Position numbers and translations under genes: made by a program
In this document: positions 19,453-29,653 of the stretch, in pieces
Position numbering within the stretch: the first letter of the stretch is position 1
Layout of the letters: each line of letters begins with the position of its first letter
NCBI RefSeq assembly: GCF_017114825.1
Contig: NZ_JADEVO010000004.1
Coordinates: 62,001 to 126,000 of the forward strand
Reading direction: 5' to 3'
From: Pseudomonas gregormendelii
Lineage (GTDB): Bacteria; Pseudomonadota; Gammaproteobacteria; Pseudomonadales; Pseudomonadaceae
DNA: 64,000 nt
Notes under the pieces: generated by a model
The model's input: only the letters and a program-made list of their open reading frames with translations
The model's database searches: none
Told to the model about the DNA's origin: nothing

Positions 19453-20829
19453 ATGCAACAGCCCAAAGTGAATTTCTACAACCTGGCCTGGCGCTGGCAT
19501 TTCTACGCCGGTCTGTTCGTCGCGCCATTCATGGTCATGCTGGCCCTGACCGGGGTCATCTACCTGTTCAAGCCACAGCTTGACCCGTTGATGTACGGCA
19601 GCCTGCTGAATGTCCCGGCCGGCCATCACAGCCTGCCGGCCGACGAGCTGCTCAAACGGGTGAAAATTGCCTATCCACAAGGTCAGGTCACGCAGTACCT
19701 GCCACCGGTCAATGCCGAACGCAGTGCCCAGTTTGTGGTGACCCAGGCCGACCAGGAACTGAACGTCTTTATCGATCCTTATCACGGCGACATCCTCGGC
19801 GAGCAAGACGCCAAGATGAACCTGCAAGCCGTGGCCCGGGCGATTCACGGCGAGCTGATGATCGGCACGGTGGGTGATCGCCTGGTCGAACTGGCCGCCG
19901 GTTGGGGCATTGTGCTGGTGGTGTCCGGCGTCTTCCTCTGGTGGCCACGGGGCCAGGCAGCCGGCATCCTCTGGCCGCGCCTGAGCAGCCGCGGCCGAGT
20001 GCTGTGGCGCGACCTGCACGCGGTCACCGGTTTCTGGGGCGCGACCTTTCTGCTGGTGATGTTGCTCAGCGGCATGACCTGGACCGGGTTCTGGGGCAAG
20101 CAATATGCGGGGGTCTGGAACGTCTTTCCGGACGCGATGTGGAATGCCATGCCCAAGTCCGACGTCGAGGCGCGCAGTCTCAATACCGCCACTCGCCAGA
20201 CTGTCCCATGGGCCATGGAAAACACGCCGATGCCGATGTCCGGCGATCATGCCGAACACATGAACCACGGCGATAAATCTGCCGGCCCGGCCGCACCGAT
20301 CATCAGCCTGCAAGACGTGCAAAACGTCGCCGAACAACGCAAGGTCGAGCCCGGCTACAGCATCACCCTGCCCACCACCGACACCGGTGTGTTCACGATC
20401 GCCGTGTTCGCCGACGACCCGCGCAACGATGCCACCCTGCATGTCGATCAATACACCGGCAAGGTGCTCGCCGATGTGCGCTGGGAAGACTACGGCAATG
20501 TCGCCCGCGCCACGGAAGTCGGCGTGATGTTGCATGAAGGCAAGATGTTCGGGGTCATCAATCAGATTATCGTGCTGCTGATCTGCCTGATGATTCTGCT
20601 GAGCGCGGTCAGTGGCGTGGTGATTTGGTGGAAACGTCGCCCGCAAGGCAAGCTCGGCGTGCCACCGCTGCGCCACGACCTGCCGAAATGGAAAACCGCG
20701 ATGGTCATCATGCTCGCACTGGCGGTGGCATTTCCGTTGGTGGGGGCCTCGTTGGTCGTTGTCTGGGTTTTGGACCGTGTGCTGTTTTCGCGATTCAACC
20801 GGCAGCCTGAATCGGCTTCTACTTCCTGA
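19453..20829 (+). CDS. PepSY-domain membrane protein of the copper block
   Basis: The 458-residue protein has four membrane segments (about 18-40, 140-165, 198-220 and 372-395, with a further hydrophobic C-terminal stretch) and PepSY-type periplasmic domains. It is of the PiuB/FsrB-like group often encoded beside TonB receptors for metals, where it is thought to reduce or release the metal. Between the second and third quarters there is a Met/His-rich stretch (MPMSGDHAEHMNHGD, about 258-272), fitting copper. It follows oprC by 138 bp. Confidence 0.8.
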   Translation: MQQPKVNFYNLAWRWHFYAGLFVAPFMVMLALTGVIYLFKPQLDPLMYGSLLNVPAGHHSLPADELLKRVKIAYPQGQVTQYLPPVNAERSAQFVVTQADQELNVFIDPYHGDILGEQDAKMNLQAVARAIHGELMIGTVGDRLVELAAGWGIVLVVSGVFLWWPRGQAAGILWPRLSSRGRVLWRDLHAVTGFWGATFLLVMLLSGMTWTGFWGKQYAGVWNVFPDAMWNAMPKSDVEARSLNTATRQTVPWAMENTPMPMSGDHAEHMNHGDKSAGPAAPIISLQDVQNVAEQRKVEPGYSITLPTTDTGVFTIAVFADDPRNDATLHVDQYTGKVLADVRWEDYGNVARATEVGVMLHEGKMFGVINQIIVLLICLMILLSAVSGVVIWWKRRPQGKLGVPPLRHDLPKWKTAMVIMLALAVAFPLVGASLVVVWVLDRVLFSRFNRQPESASTS

Positions 20830-20841
20830 ATCCGGCTTCCT

Positions 20842-20943
20842 CTGCAGGAGCGGGCTCGCTTGCGATCAACGTCGTGACGCTGCGGTCAGACAGAAACCAG
20901 CGTTATCGTTGACGTCCATCGCGAGCGAGCTTGCTCCGACAGG
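20842..20943. repeat. REP pair
   Basis: Inverted CTGCAGGAGCGGGCTCGCTT and GCGAGCGAGCTTGCTCCGAC units lie downstream of the PepSY gene. Confidence 0.8.
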
Positions 20944-21071
20944 TAGGGGCGGCGCTCCTGCCCTGTTGTGGCGCACCCCGGCGCACCAACGCCCCGACCT
21001 CGACCCTTCCTGGTGCGCCGCCCAGCCGCGCACCCTGTCTAAACCGACACTTTCCTGCCTTATGCCGACCA

Positions 21072-21085
21072 GGCACAGCCCTTGC
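21072..21085 (+). promoter_or_regulatory. Sigma-54 (-24/-12) promoter of urtA
   Basis: GGCAC at 21072-21076 and TTGC at 21082-21085 give GG-N10-GC with near-consensus flanks. The predicted start, about 21097, leaves a 56-nt leader before urtA, with GGAG at 21141. A nitrogen-scavenging operon is a classic RpoN/NtrC target. Confidence 0.75.
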
Positions 21086-21152
21086 TAAAGACTCTTCAGT
21101 AGCCCGCATCTGCCAACCAAGAAAAATATCTAATGTTCATGGAGATTGCACA

Positions 21153-22418
21153 ATGAAGCGTCGTAGCTTGATCAAGGCTTTCACACTCACGGCAAGCATC
21201 GCCGCAATGGGCATGACCTGGACTATCCAGGCCGCCGAGACCATCAAGATCGGGATTCTGCACTCGCTGTCCGGCACCATGGCAATCTCCGAAACTTCGC
21301 TCAAAGACATGGCGTTGATGACCATCGACGAGATCAACGCCAAGGGCGGCGTGAACGGCAAGATGCTCGAACCGGTAGTGGTCGACCCTGCGTCGAACTG
21401 GCCGCTGTTCGCCGAGAAGGGCCGCCAGTTGCTGACACAGGACAAGGTCGCCGTGGTCTTCGGTTGCTGGACTTCGGTGTCGCGCAAATCAGTGTTGCCG
21501 GTATTCGAGGAGCTCAATGGCCTGCTGTTCTACCCGGTGCAATACGAAGGCGAAGAAATGTCGCCGAACGTGTTCTACACCGGCGCAGCGCCGAACCAGC
21601 AGGCGATCCCTGCGGTGGAATACCTGATGAGCGAGGAAGGCGGCAGTGCCAAGCGCTACTTCCTGCTGGGCACCGACTACGTCTACCCGCGCACCACCAA
21701 CAAGATCCTGCGTTCTTTCCTGCACTCCAAAGGCGTGGCGGACAAGGATATCGAAGAGGTCTACACCCCGTTCGGCCACAGCGACTACCAAACCATCGTT
21801 GCCAACATCAAGAAATTCTCGGCAGGCGGCAAGACGGCGGTGATCTCTACCGTCAACGGCGACTCCAACGTGCCGTTCTACAAAGAGCTGGCCAACCAGG
21901 GCCTGAAGGCTACCGACGTTCCGGTCGTAGCGTTCTCGGTCGGTGAAGAGGAACTGCGCGGCATCGACACCAAACCGCTGGTGGGTAACCTCGCAGCCTG
22001 GAACTACTTCGAGTCGGTGGAAAACCCGGCGAACAAGAAATTCGTTGCCGACTGGAAAGCCTACGCGAAGAAACACAACCTGCCGGGCGCCGACAAAGCG
22101 GTCACCAACGACCCTATGGAAGCCACCTACGTGGGCATTCACATGTGGGCCCAGGCAGCTGAAAAAGCCAAGTCCACCGACGTCGACAAAGTCCGCGAAG
22201 CCCTGGCCGGCCAGACCTTTGCCGCGCCGTCCGGCTACACGCTGACCATGGACAAGACCAACCACCACCTGCACAAGCCGGTGATGATCGGCGAGATTCA
22301 GGCGGACGGTCAGTTCAACGTGGTCTGGCAGACCGAAGGCCCGATCCGTGCCCAGCCTTGGAGCCCGTTCATTTCGGGTAACGACAAGAAGCCGGATTAT
22401 GCGGTGAAGAGCAACTAA
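21153..22418 (+). CDS. urtA: Urea ABC transporter, substrate-binding protein
   Basis: UrtA captures urea in the periplasm for the UrtBCDE importer. The 421-residue protein belongs to the LivK-like family. Its signal peptide (1-29) has a twin-arginine-like start, KRRSLIK, and is followed by IKIGILHSLSGTMAISE. The central YPVQYEGEEMSPNVFYTG and LLGTDYVYPRTTN segments are typical of UrtA rather than of amino-acid binders. The start at 21153 has GGAG 9 nt upstream; a longer open frame upstream is rejected because it runs through the promoter. urtB follows after a REP pair. Confidence 0.96.
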   Translation: MKRRSLIKAFTLTASIAAMGMTWTIQAAETIKIGILHSLSGTMAISETSLKDMALMTIDEINAKGGVNGKMLEPVVVDPASNWPLFAEKGRQLLTQDKVAVVFGCWTSVSRKSVLPVFEELNGLLFYPVQYEGEEMSPNVFYTGAAPNQQAIPAVEYLMSEEGGSAKRYFLLGTDYVYPRTTNKILRSFLHSKGVADKDIEEVYTPFGHSDYQTIVANIKKFSAGGKTAVISTVNGDSNVPFYKELANQGLKATDVPVVAFSVGEEELRGIDTKPLVGNLAAWNYFESVENPANKKFVADWKAYAKKHNLPGADKAVTNDPMEATYVGIHMWAQAAEKAKSTDVDKVREALAGQTFAAPSGYTLTMDKTNHHLHKPVMIGEIQADGQFNVVWQTEGPIRAQPWSPFISGNDKKPDYAVKSN

Positions 22419-22461
22419 GCCATTGGACGTCGGGGCCCGCACTCGGGCCCGACACAAATCC

Positions 22462-22552
22462 CTGTGGGAGCGAGCCTGCTCGCGAAGGCGGCGGCACATT
22501 CGACATCTATGTGGCTGACACACCGCATTTGCGAGCAGGCTCGCTCCCACAA
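22462..22552. repeat. REP pair between urtA and urtB
   Basis: CTGTGGGAGCGAGCCTGCTC and its inverted copy enclose about 45 bp. The location, after the binding-protein gene and before the permease gene, recalls arrangements where such hairpins protect the upstream mRNA. Confidence 0.88.
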
Positions 22553-22574
22553 TGTCCGCGCAAGGCGACTCTCT

Positions 22575-24077
22575 ATGCCCACCGCCCTTTATCGCTTGAT
22601 CCTGGCCATCGCGCTGTTGCTGCCGATGGCCACTTTTGCCGGCGACGCCGAAGACTTCGTCGCCGCCAATCCGGTTCAACAAGCCAAGCTTCTGGAAGCC
22701 TGGGCCGCGCAGCCCGACCCGGCGCGTGTCGAGCTGATCAACGCCTTGCAACAAGGGCAGTTGACCGTCGACGGCCAGCCGAAAACCCTGCGTCTGAACA
22801 ACCGCCTGCGGGGTCTGATCGACACCGCACTGGCCAGCCACCAACTGCTCGCCGCCGATGCCAAACTGCGTCTGGCCGCCGCACAACAATTGCAGAAAAG
22901 CGCCAAACCGGCGCAACTGAAATTCCTCGACCAGCAACTCGCCGCAGAACCGGACGAAAACGTCCACGCGGCCCTGAGCCTGGCCCTGGCCAATCTGCAG
23001 CTGGTCGACACCGACCCAGCCGTGCGCCTGGCGGCCGTGCGCCTGCTTGGGGAAACCGGCGACCCGCTGGCCCGCACCCGCCTTGAAAGCCTGCTGGAAC
23101 CGGGCGTCGAGGCCGACGCCGGGGTGCGTACCGCCGCCGAAACCAGCCTGGCCCAAGTGAAACGCAAACTGCTGATCGGCGAGGTCCTCGGCCAGGCGTT
23201 CAGCGGCATGTCCCTGGGCTCGATTCTGCTGCTTGCCGCCCTCGGCCTGGCGATTACCTTCGGCTTGCTCGGGGTGATCAACATGGCCCATGGCGAGATG
23301 CTGATGCTCGGCGCGTACTCCACCTATGTGGTGCAGCTGATGTTCCAGCGCTACGCCCCGCAAGCCATCGAGTTCTACCCGCTGATTGCCCTGCCGGTGG
23401 CGTTTTTTGTCACCGCAGCAATTGGCATGGCACTGGAGCGAACAGTGATCCGCCACCTCTATGGGCGCCCACTGGAAACCCTGCTCGCCACCTGGGGCAT
23501 CAGCCTGATGCTGATCCAGTTGGTGCGGCTGGTGTTTGGCGCACAGAACGTCGAGGTGGCCAACCCGGCCTGGTTGTCCGGCGGCATTCAGGTGCTGCCA
23601 AACCTGGTGCTGCCCTACAACCGCATCGTCATCATCGCGTTTGCGCTGTTCGTGGTCGTGCTGACCTGGCTGCTGCTGAACAAGACGCGCCTGGGGTTGA
23701 ACGTGCGCGCCGTCACGCAAAATCGCAACATGGCCGCCTGCTGCGGAGTGCCGACCGGTCGCGTCGACATGCTCGCGTTCGGGCTCGGCTCCGGTATCGC
23801 CGGGCTCGGCGGCGTGGCCCTGAGCCAGATCGGCAACGTCGGCCCTGACCTTGGCCAGAGCTACATCATCGACTCGTTCCTGGTGGTGGTGCTCGGCGGC
23901 GTAGGTCAACTGGCCGGGAGCGTCTTTGCCGCATTCGGCCTGGGCATTGCCAACAAGATTCTCGAACCACAAATCGGAGCCGTACTCGGCAAGATCCTGA
24001 TCCTCGCGCTGATCATTCTGTTTATCCAGAAACGTCCGCAAGGCCTCTTTGCACTGAAAGGACGGGTGATCGACTGA
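22575..24077 (+). CDS. urtB: Urea ABC transporter, permease UrtB
   Basis: UrtB is one of two membrane subunits of the urea importer. The 500-residue protein has a signal-like N-terminus (1-23), a soluble helical stretch of about 180 residues containing HEAT-like units (VRLAAVRLLGETGD), then a LivH-type permease (about 205-500) with GLLGVINMAHGEMLMLGAY and VVVLGGVGQLAGS. This long N-terminal part is usual in UrtB and distinguishes it from LivH. The start at 22575 gives the signal peptide. Its stop overlaps the urtC start (TGATG). Confidence 0.95.
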   Translation: MPTALYRLILAIALLLPMATFAGDAEDFVAANPVQQAKLLEAWAAQPDPARVELINALQQGQLTVDGQPKTLRLNNRLRGLIDTALASHQLLAADAKLRLAAAQQLQKSAKPAQLKFLDQQLAAEPDENVHAALSLALANLQLVDTDPAVRLAAVRLLGETGDPLARTRLESLLEPGVEADAGVRTAAETSLAQVKRKLLIGEVLGQAFSGMSLGSILLLAALGLAITFGLLGVINMAHGEMLMLGAYSTYVVQLMFQRYAPQAIEFYPLIALPVAFFVTAAIGMALERTVIRHLYGRPLETLLATWGISLMLIQLVRLVFGAQNVEVANPAWLSGGIQVLPNLVLPYNRIVIIAFALFVVVLTWLLLNKTRLGLNVRAVTQNRNMAACCGVPTGRVDMLAFGLGSGIAGLGGVALSQIGNVGPDLGQSYIIDSFLVVVLGGVGQLAGSVFAAFGLGIANKILEPQIGAVLGKILILALIILFIQKRPQGLFALKGRVID

Positions 24078-25156
24078 TGAACCAGCCCCTGATGCTCACG
24101 GCTACACAAAAGGCCGGCCCCAAGGTCACGATCGCCGTCGGTGCGGTGATTCTCGTGCTGCTGCTGGCACTGCCGTTGCTTTCGCTGTTGCCACCGGACA
24201 GTACGTTCCACGTCTCCGCCTACACCCTGACCCTGGTGGGCAAGATCCTGTGCTACGCCATCGTTGCCCTGGCCCTGGATCTGGTCTGGGGTTACGCCGG
24301 CCTGTTGTCCCTGGGCCACGGCCTGTTCTTCGCCCTCGGCGGTTATGCGATGGGCATGTACCTGATGCGCCAGGCCTCGGGCGATGGCTTGCCGGCCTTC
24401 ATGACGTTCCTGTCGTGGACCGAATTGCCATGGTACTGGGCCGGCACCAGCAGTTTTCTCTGGGCCATGTGCCTGGTGGTGCTGGCGCCGGGACTGCTCG
24501 CGCTGGTGTTCGGCTTCTTCGCCTTCCGCTCGCGCATCAAGGGCGTGTATTTCTCGATCATGACCCAAGCGCTGACGTTCGCCGGGATGCTGCTGTTCTT
24601 CCGCAATGAAACCGGGTTCGGTGGCAACAACGGCTTCACCAACTTCCGCACCATTCTCGGCTTTGGCATCACCGAACCCGGTACCCGCGCAGTGCTGTTT
24701 ATTGCCACGGTGCTGTTACTGGTGGCCAGCCTGTACATCGGCTGGCGCCTGGCGCAAAGCAAATTTGGCCGGGTGCTGACCGCGCTGCGCGACGCAGAAA
24801 ACCGCCTGATGTTCTGCGGCTACGACCCACGCGGCTTCAAGCTGTTTGTGTGGGTGTTGAGTGCAGTGTTGTGCGGCCTGGCCGGTGCGCTGTATGTACC
24901 GCAAGTCGGCATCATCAACCCGAGTGAAATGTCGCCGACCAACTCCATCGAAGCCGCTGTCTGGGTAGCGCTGGGTGGGCGCGGCACGCTGATCGGGCCG
25001 CTGCTGGGCGCCGGCGTGGTGAATGGCATGAAGAGCTGGTTCACCGTGGCCTTCCCCGAGTACTGGCTGTTTTTCCTCGGCGCACTGTTCATTGTCGTGA
25101 CGCTGTACCTGCCCAAGGGTGTGATCGGCTTGCTGAAGAAAAGGGGCGAACAATGA
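24077..25156 (+). CDS. urtC: Urea ABC transporter, permease UrtC
   Basis: UrtC is the LivM-type second permease of the urea importer, 359 residues with about nine to ten membrane segments. Motifs include LVWGYAGLLSLGHGLFFALGGY and VALGGRGTLIGPLLGA, typical of the family. The start overlaps the urtB stop, and the end overlaps urtD by 4 nt, so subunit synthesis is tightly coupled. Confidence 0.95.
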   Translation: MNQPLMLTATQKAGPKVTIAVGAVILVLLLALPLLSLLPPDSTFHVSAYTLTLVGKILCYAIVALALDLVWGYAGLLSLGHGLFFALGGYAMGMYLMRQASGDGLPAFMTFLSWTELPWYWAGTSSFLWAMCLVVLAPGLLALVFGFFAFRSRIKGVYFSIMTQALTFAGMLLFFRNETGFGGNNGFTNFRTILGFGITEPGTRAVLFIATVLLLVASLYIGWRLAQSKFGRVLTALRDAENRLMFCGYDPRGFKLFVWVLSAVLCGLAGALYVPQVGIINPSEMSPTNSIEAAVWVALGGRGTLIGPLLGAGVVNGMKSWFTVAFPEYWLFFLGALFIVVTLYLPKGVIGLLKKRGEQ

Positions 25157-26022
25157 GAATCACACCGACGGCGCAATTCATGCTCGAACCCGCCTTCTTC
25201 CCACCGGAACCGAACAAGGATGCCGGCAGCAGCCGGGACGCCATCGGCCTCGGCCAGCGCGTGACACCCGGCCTGAACACCCGTCACGGCACCATCCTGA
25301 CCCTGGAAGACATCAGCGTCAGCTTCGATGGCTTCCGGGCGCTGAACAACCTGAACCTGTACATCGGCGTCGGCGAGTTGCGCTGCATCATCGGACCCAA
25401 CGGTGCGGGCAAGACCACCTTGATGGACGTGATCACCGGCAAGACACGCCCCAGCCATGGCAAGGCGTGGTTCGGTGAAACCCTTGACCTGACGCAGATG
25501 AGCGAAGTGCAGATCGCCCAGGCGGGCATCGGTCGCAAGTTTCAGAAACCGACAGTGTTCGAGGCGTTGAGCGTCTTTGAAAACCTTGAACTGGCGCAGA
25601 AAACCGACAAGTCGGTGTGGGCCAGCCTGCGGGCTCGCCTGAGCGGTGAACAGAAGGATCGCATCAGCGAGGTGCTGGACACCATTCGCCTGACCAGTTC
25701 GGTCAATCGTCCGGCGGGCCTGCTGTCCCATGGTCAGAAGCAGTTCCTGGAAATCGGCATGTTGCTGATGCAGGACCCGCAGCTGCTGCTGCTCGACGAA
25801 CCGGTGGCGGGCATGACCGATGCCGAGACCGAATTCACCGCTGAGCTGTTCAAGCGTCTGGCCGGAAAGCATTCGCTGATGGTGGTTGAGCACGACATGG
25901 GTTTTGTCGGCTCGATTGCCGACCACGTGACGGTGCTGCACCAGGGTAGCGTGCTGGCCGAAGGGTCGCTTGCGCAGGTGCAGGAAAATGAGCGGGTGAT
26001 CGAGGTTTATCTCGGACGCTGA
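25153..26022 (+). CDS. urtD: Urea ABC transporter, ATP-binding protein UrtD
   Basis: UrtD is a LivG-type ATPase of the urea importer. The 289-residue protein has Walker A GPNGAGKTT, the signature region LLSHGQKQFLEIG, Walker B LLLLDEPVAGM and the H-loop VVEHDMGFV. The first 45 residues, before the ABC fold begins at ILTLEDISVSF, form an extension. A REP pair and 129 bp separate it from urtE. Confidence 0.95.
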   Translation: MRITPTAQFMLEPAFFPPEPNKDAGSSRDAIGLGQRVTPGLNTRHGTILTLEDISVSFDGFRALNNLNLYIGVGELRCIIGPNGAGKTTLMDVITGKTRPSHGKAWFGETLDLTQMSEVQIAQAGIGRKFQKPTVFEALSVFENLELAQKTDKSVWASLRARLSGEQKDRISEVLDTIRLTSSVNRPAGLLSHGQKQFLEIGMLLMQDPQLLLLDEPVAGMTDAETEFTAELFKRLAGKHSLMVVEHDMGFVGSIADHVTVLHQGSVLAEGSLAQVQENERVIEVYLGR

Positions 26023-26030
26023 TGCACTTC

Positions 26031-26129
26031 GTAGGAGCGAGCTTGCTCGCGATGGAGATCAACGATTACGCGGGCTGCCTGAATGAACGCTTCGATCTCG
26101 GGATCATCGCGAGCAAGCTCGCTCCTACA
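26031..26129. repeat. REP pair between urtD and urtE
   Basis: GTAGGAGCGAGCTTGCTCGC and its inverted copy lie in the urtD-urtE gap. It is one of the best preserved copies in the window. Confidence 0.88.
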
Positions 26130-26151
26130 AGGGTTTTGAGGAGAATTTGGA

Positions 26152-26850
26152 ATGCTGCAAGTCGACAAGCTGCACCAGTACTACGGTGGTAGCCACATCC
26201 TGCGCGGCCTGACGTTTGACGTGAAAATCGGCGAAGTCACCTGCCTGCTCGGGCGCAACGGCGTGGGCAAGACCACCTTGCTCAAATGCCTGATGGGCCT
26301 GCTGCCGGCCAAGGACGGCGCGGTCAACTGGGAAGGTAAACCGATCACCACGTTCAAACCCCACCAGCGGGTACACGCCGGAATCGCCTACGTTCCCCAG
26401 GGTCGGGAAATTTTCGGCCGACTGACCGTCGAAGAAAACCTGCTGATGGGTCTGTCACGCTTTCCCGGCAGCGAAGCGAAGGAAGTCCCGGCGTTCATTT
26501 ACGAGCTGTTCCCGGTGTTGCTGCAAATGAAGCAGCGGCGCGGTGGCGATTTGTCCGGCGGCCAGCAGCAACAGCTGGCCATCGGTCGCGCATTGGCCAG
26601 TCGCCCACGCTTGCTGATCCTCGATGAGCCCACCGAAGGTATCCAGCCTTCGGTGATCAAGGAAATCGGCGCGGTCATCAAGAAGCTTGCCGCCCGCGGG
26701 GACATGGCGATTTTGCTGGTCGAGCAGTTCTACGATTTTGCTGCCGAACTCGCCGATCAGTACCTGGTGATGTCCCGCGGCGAGATCGTGCAGCAGGGGC
26801 GCGGCGAAAACATGGAAGCCGAAGGTGTGCGCGGCCTGGTAACCATCTAA
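26152..26850 (+). CDS. urtE: Urea ABC transporter, ATP-binding protein UrtE
   Basis: UrtE is the LivF-type second ATPase of the urea importer, 232 residues. It has Walker A GRNGVGKTT, signature LSGGQQQQLAIGRAL, Walker B LLILDEPTEGI and VEQFYDFA. TEGIQPSVI after Walker B is typical of UrtE. A GAGGAGA ribosome-binding site lies just upstream. ureD starts 30 bp downstream, linking uptake and hydrolysis in one transcription unit. Confidence 0.95.
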   Translation: MLQVDKLHQYYGGSHILRGLTFDVKIGEVTCLLGRNGVGKTTLLKCLMGLLPAKDGAVNWEGKPITTFKPHQRVHAGIAYVPQGREIFGRLTVEENLLMGLSRFPGSEAKEVPAFIYELFPVLLQMKQRRGGDLSGGQQQQLAIGRALASRPRLLILDEPTEGIQPSVIKEIGAVIKKLAARGDMAILLVEQFYDFAAELADQYLVMSRGEIVQQGRGENMEAEGVRGLVTI

Positions 26851-26880
26851 TCTGCAGCGTCCAGACGATCATTGGTACTT

Positions 26881-27720
26881 ATGAACTTACCTGTTTCCCC
26901 TGCCCTGTTTACCCCGAGCTGGCACGCCGAGCTGGAACTGGGCTATGCCAGATTTGGCGACAGCACGCGCCCGGTACAGCGCCGCCACATGGGCCCGTTG
27001 CGGGTGCAAAAACACCTGTATGCCGAAGGCCCCGAAGTGTGCCAGCACATCATCGTGCACCCGCCAGGAGGTATTGCCGGCGGGGATAGACTGGACATCA
27101 GCGCCAGCGTGGGTCGCGATGCCTGGGCGCAAATCACCAGCCCCGGCGCGGCCAAATGGTATCGCGCCGCAGGGCCCGCCTATCAGCAACTCGACTTGAA
27201 AGTCAGCGCAGGCGCGACACTGGAGTGGTTGCCCCAGGAGACCATCATTTTCAGCGCCGCGCAGGCAGAGCTCAGCACGTCCATCGACCTGGAAGGCGAT
27301 GCGCGCCTGTTCTACTGGGACGTCGTGGCATTGGGACGGCCGGCCAGTGGCGAGCGCTTTGACCTGGGGCATTTCCAGGCGCAACTCGACATCCGTCGCG
27401 ACGGCCAGTTGCTCTGGCACGAACGCCAGCGCATTGTCGGGGATGACGGCTTGCTTGACTCGCCTATCGGGCTGGACGGGCGACCGGTGTTTGCGACGCT
27501 GCTGGTAACGGGTGAGATCGACAATGACTTGCTAGAAAAATGCCGCTCTCTACCCAACGACGTCCGCGGGGATTTAACCCAGTTACCGGGACTTCTGGTC
27601 GCCCGATGCCTGGCCAGCGAAGCCCTGTTGGCCCGCAGCTGGATGATTGATTTATGGCGATTGCTCAGGCCGGCGTTGTTAGGCCGCGAAGCGCTGCCAC
27701 CGAGAATATGGAGCACCTGA
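26881..27720 (+). CDS. ureD: Urease accessory protein UreD
   Basis: UreD (UreH) is the scaffold that, with UreF and UreG, delivers nickel to the urease active site. The 279-residue protein has the family motifs [27 protein letters not shown] and [14 protein letters not shown]. The ATG at 26881 is chosen; a TTG 9 nt upstream is also in frame. The ribosome-binding site is weak, suggesting translation partly depends on urtE. A REP pair separates it from ureA. Confidence 0.94.
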   Translation: MNLPVSPALFTPSWHAELELGYARFGDSTRPVQRRHMGPLRVQKHLYAEGPEVCQHIIVHPPGGIAGGDRLDISASVGRDAWAQITSPGAAKWYRAAGPAYQQLDLKVSAGATLEWLPQETIIFSAAQAELSTSIDLEGDARLFYWDVVALGRPASGERFDLGHFQAQLDIRRDGQLLWHERQRIVGDDGLLDSPIGLDGRPVFATLLVTGEIDNDLLEKCRSLPNDVRGDLTQLPGLLVARCLASEALLARSWMIDLWRLLRPALLGREALPPRIWST

Positions 27721-27730
27721 ACACGTCATT

Positions 27731-27821
27731 TGCAGGAGCCGGCTTGCCGGCGATGGCGGCCGGTCAGGCGCCTGATGGGGTGAATGTGCCGACGCCATCG
27801 CTGGCAAGCCAGCTCCCACAA
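27731..27821. repeat. REP pair between ureD and ureA
   Basis: TGCAGGAGCCGGCTTGCCGG and the inverted GGCAAGCCAGCTCCCACA enclose about 50 bp. Confidence 0.82.
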
Positions 27822-27873
27822 GATTACGTGTGAACAGATCCGAATTTTTTACTGCCCAAGATGGATTCCAACA

Positions 27874-28176
27874 ATGGACCTGACCCCACGCGAAAAAGAC
27901 AAGCTGCTGATCTTCACCGCCGGCCTGGTGGCCGAGCGACGTTTGGCACGCGGCGTGAAACTCAATTACCCGGAAGCCATGGCCTACATCTCCGCCGCGC
28001 TGCTCGAAGGCGCGCGCGACGGTCAGACCGTGGCGCAGCTCATGCATTTCGGCACAACACTGCTCAGTCGCGAACAAGTGATGGAAGGCATCCCGGAAAT
28101 GATCCCGGAAATCCAGGTGGAGGCAACGTTTCCCGACGGCACCAAACTGGTGACCGTTCACCAACCCATCGCCTGA
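27874..28176 (+). CDS. ureA: Urease gamma subunit
   Basis: UreA is the small structural subunit of nickel urease, 100 residues as expected. It starts [20 protein letters not shown] and contains [21 protein letters not shown] and the C-terminal [17 protein letters not shown]. The start at 27874 gives this conserved N-terminus; the frame is open further upstream through the REP. The next two genes are acetyltransferases that separate ureA from ureB. Confidence 0.97.
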   Translation: MDLTPREKDKLLIFTAGLVAERRLARGVKLNYPEAMAYISAALLEGARDGQTVAQLMHFGTTLLSREQVMEGIPEMIPEIQVEATFPDGTKLVTVHQPIA

Positions 28177-28185
28177 GGACGCGTC

Positions 28186-29259
<1,074 letters not shown>

Positions 29260-29260
<1 letters not shown>

Positions 29261-29565
29261 TGATTCCCGGTGAATACCAGATCCAGCCCGGCGACATCGA
29301 ACTCAACACAGGCCGCCGCACGATCAGCCTGAAAGTGGCCAATAGCGGCGACCGGCCAATTCAGGTTGGCTCGCATTACCATTTTTTTGAAACCAACGAC
29401 GCGCTCACCTTCGACCGTGCGGCCAGTCGCGGCATGCGCCTGAACATCCCTGCCGGCACTGCCGTGCGTTTCGAACCGGGGCAGAGTCGGGAGGTCGAGC
29501 TGGTCGACCTGGCGGGAAATCGCCGGGTGTTCGGGTTTGCCGGGCGGATCATGGGTGACCTTTGA
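29260..29565 (+). CDS. ureB: Urease beta subunit
   Basis: UreB is the second structural subunit of urease, 101 residues. It starts [19 protein letters not shown] and contains the family hallmark [18 protein letters not shown] and [17 protein letters not shown]. The start overlaps the stop of the upstream GNAT gene. A long open frame extends upstream in the same phase but lies within that gene. ureC follows after a single REP unit. Confidence 0.97.
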
Positions 29566-29589
29566 GCAATGCGGTGCTTGCAATGGCCC

Positions 29590-29618
29590 CATCGCGGGCA
29601 AGCCTTGCTCCCACAGGT
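29590..29618. repeat. Single REP unit between ureB and ureC
   Basis: A lone ATCGCGGGCAAGCCTTGCTC-type unit lies in the 88-bp ureB-ureC gap, without an inverted partner. Confidence 0.75.
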
Positions 29619-29653
29619 GAGCCTAAAACACAATTGAACCCCAAGGCATGCGC

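Larger units (their letters stand above)
20830..21152 (+). promoter_or_regulatory. urtA upstream region
   Basis: This 323-bp gap holds a REP pair (20842-20943), a perfect 9-bp inverted repeat GGCGCACCA (20980-20988) with TGGTGCGCC (21011-21019), two further GCGCACC units (near 20971 and 21028), and a sigma-54 promoter at 21072-21085. GCACC/GGTGC units resemble NtrC half-sites. No gene is apparent here. Confidence 0.65.

Noticed and set aside
21489..24041. 850-residue open frame on the minus strand across urtA-urtB
   Set aside because: Antisense to two certain genes and the REP pair; the translation has no recognisable fold and is explained by codon bias.
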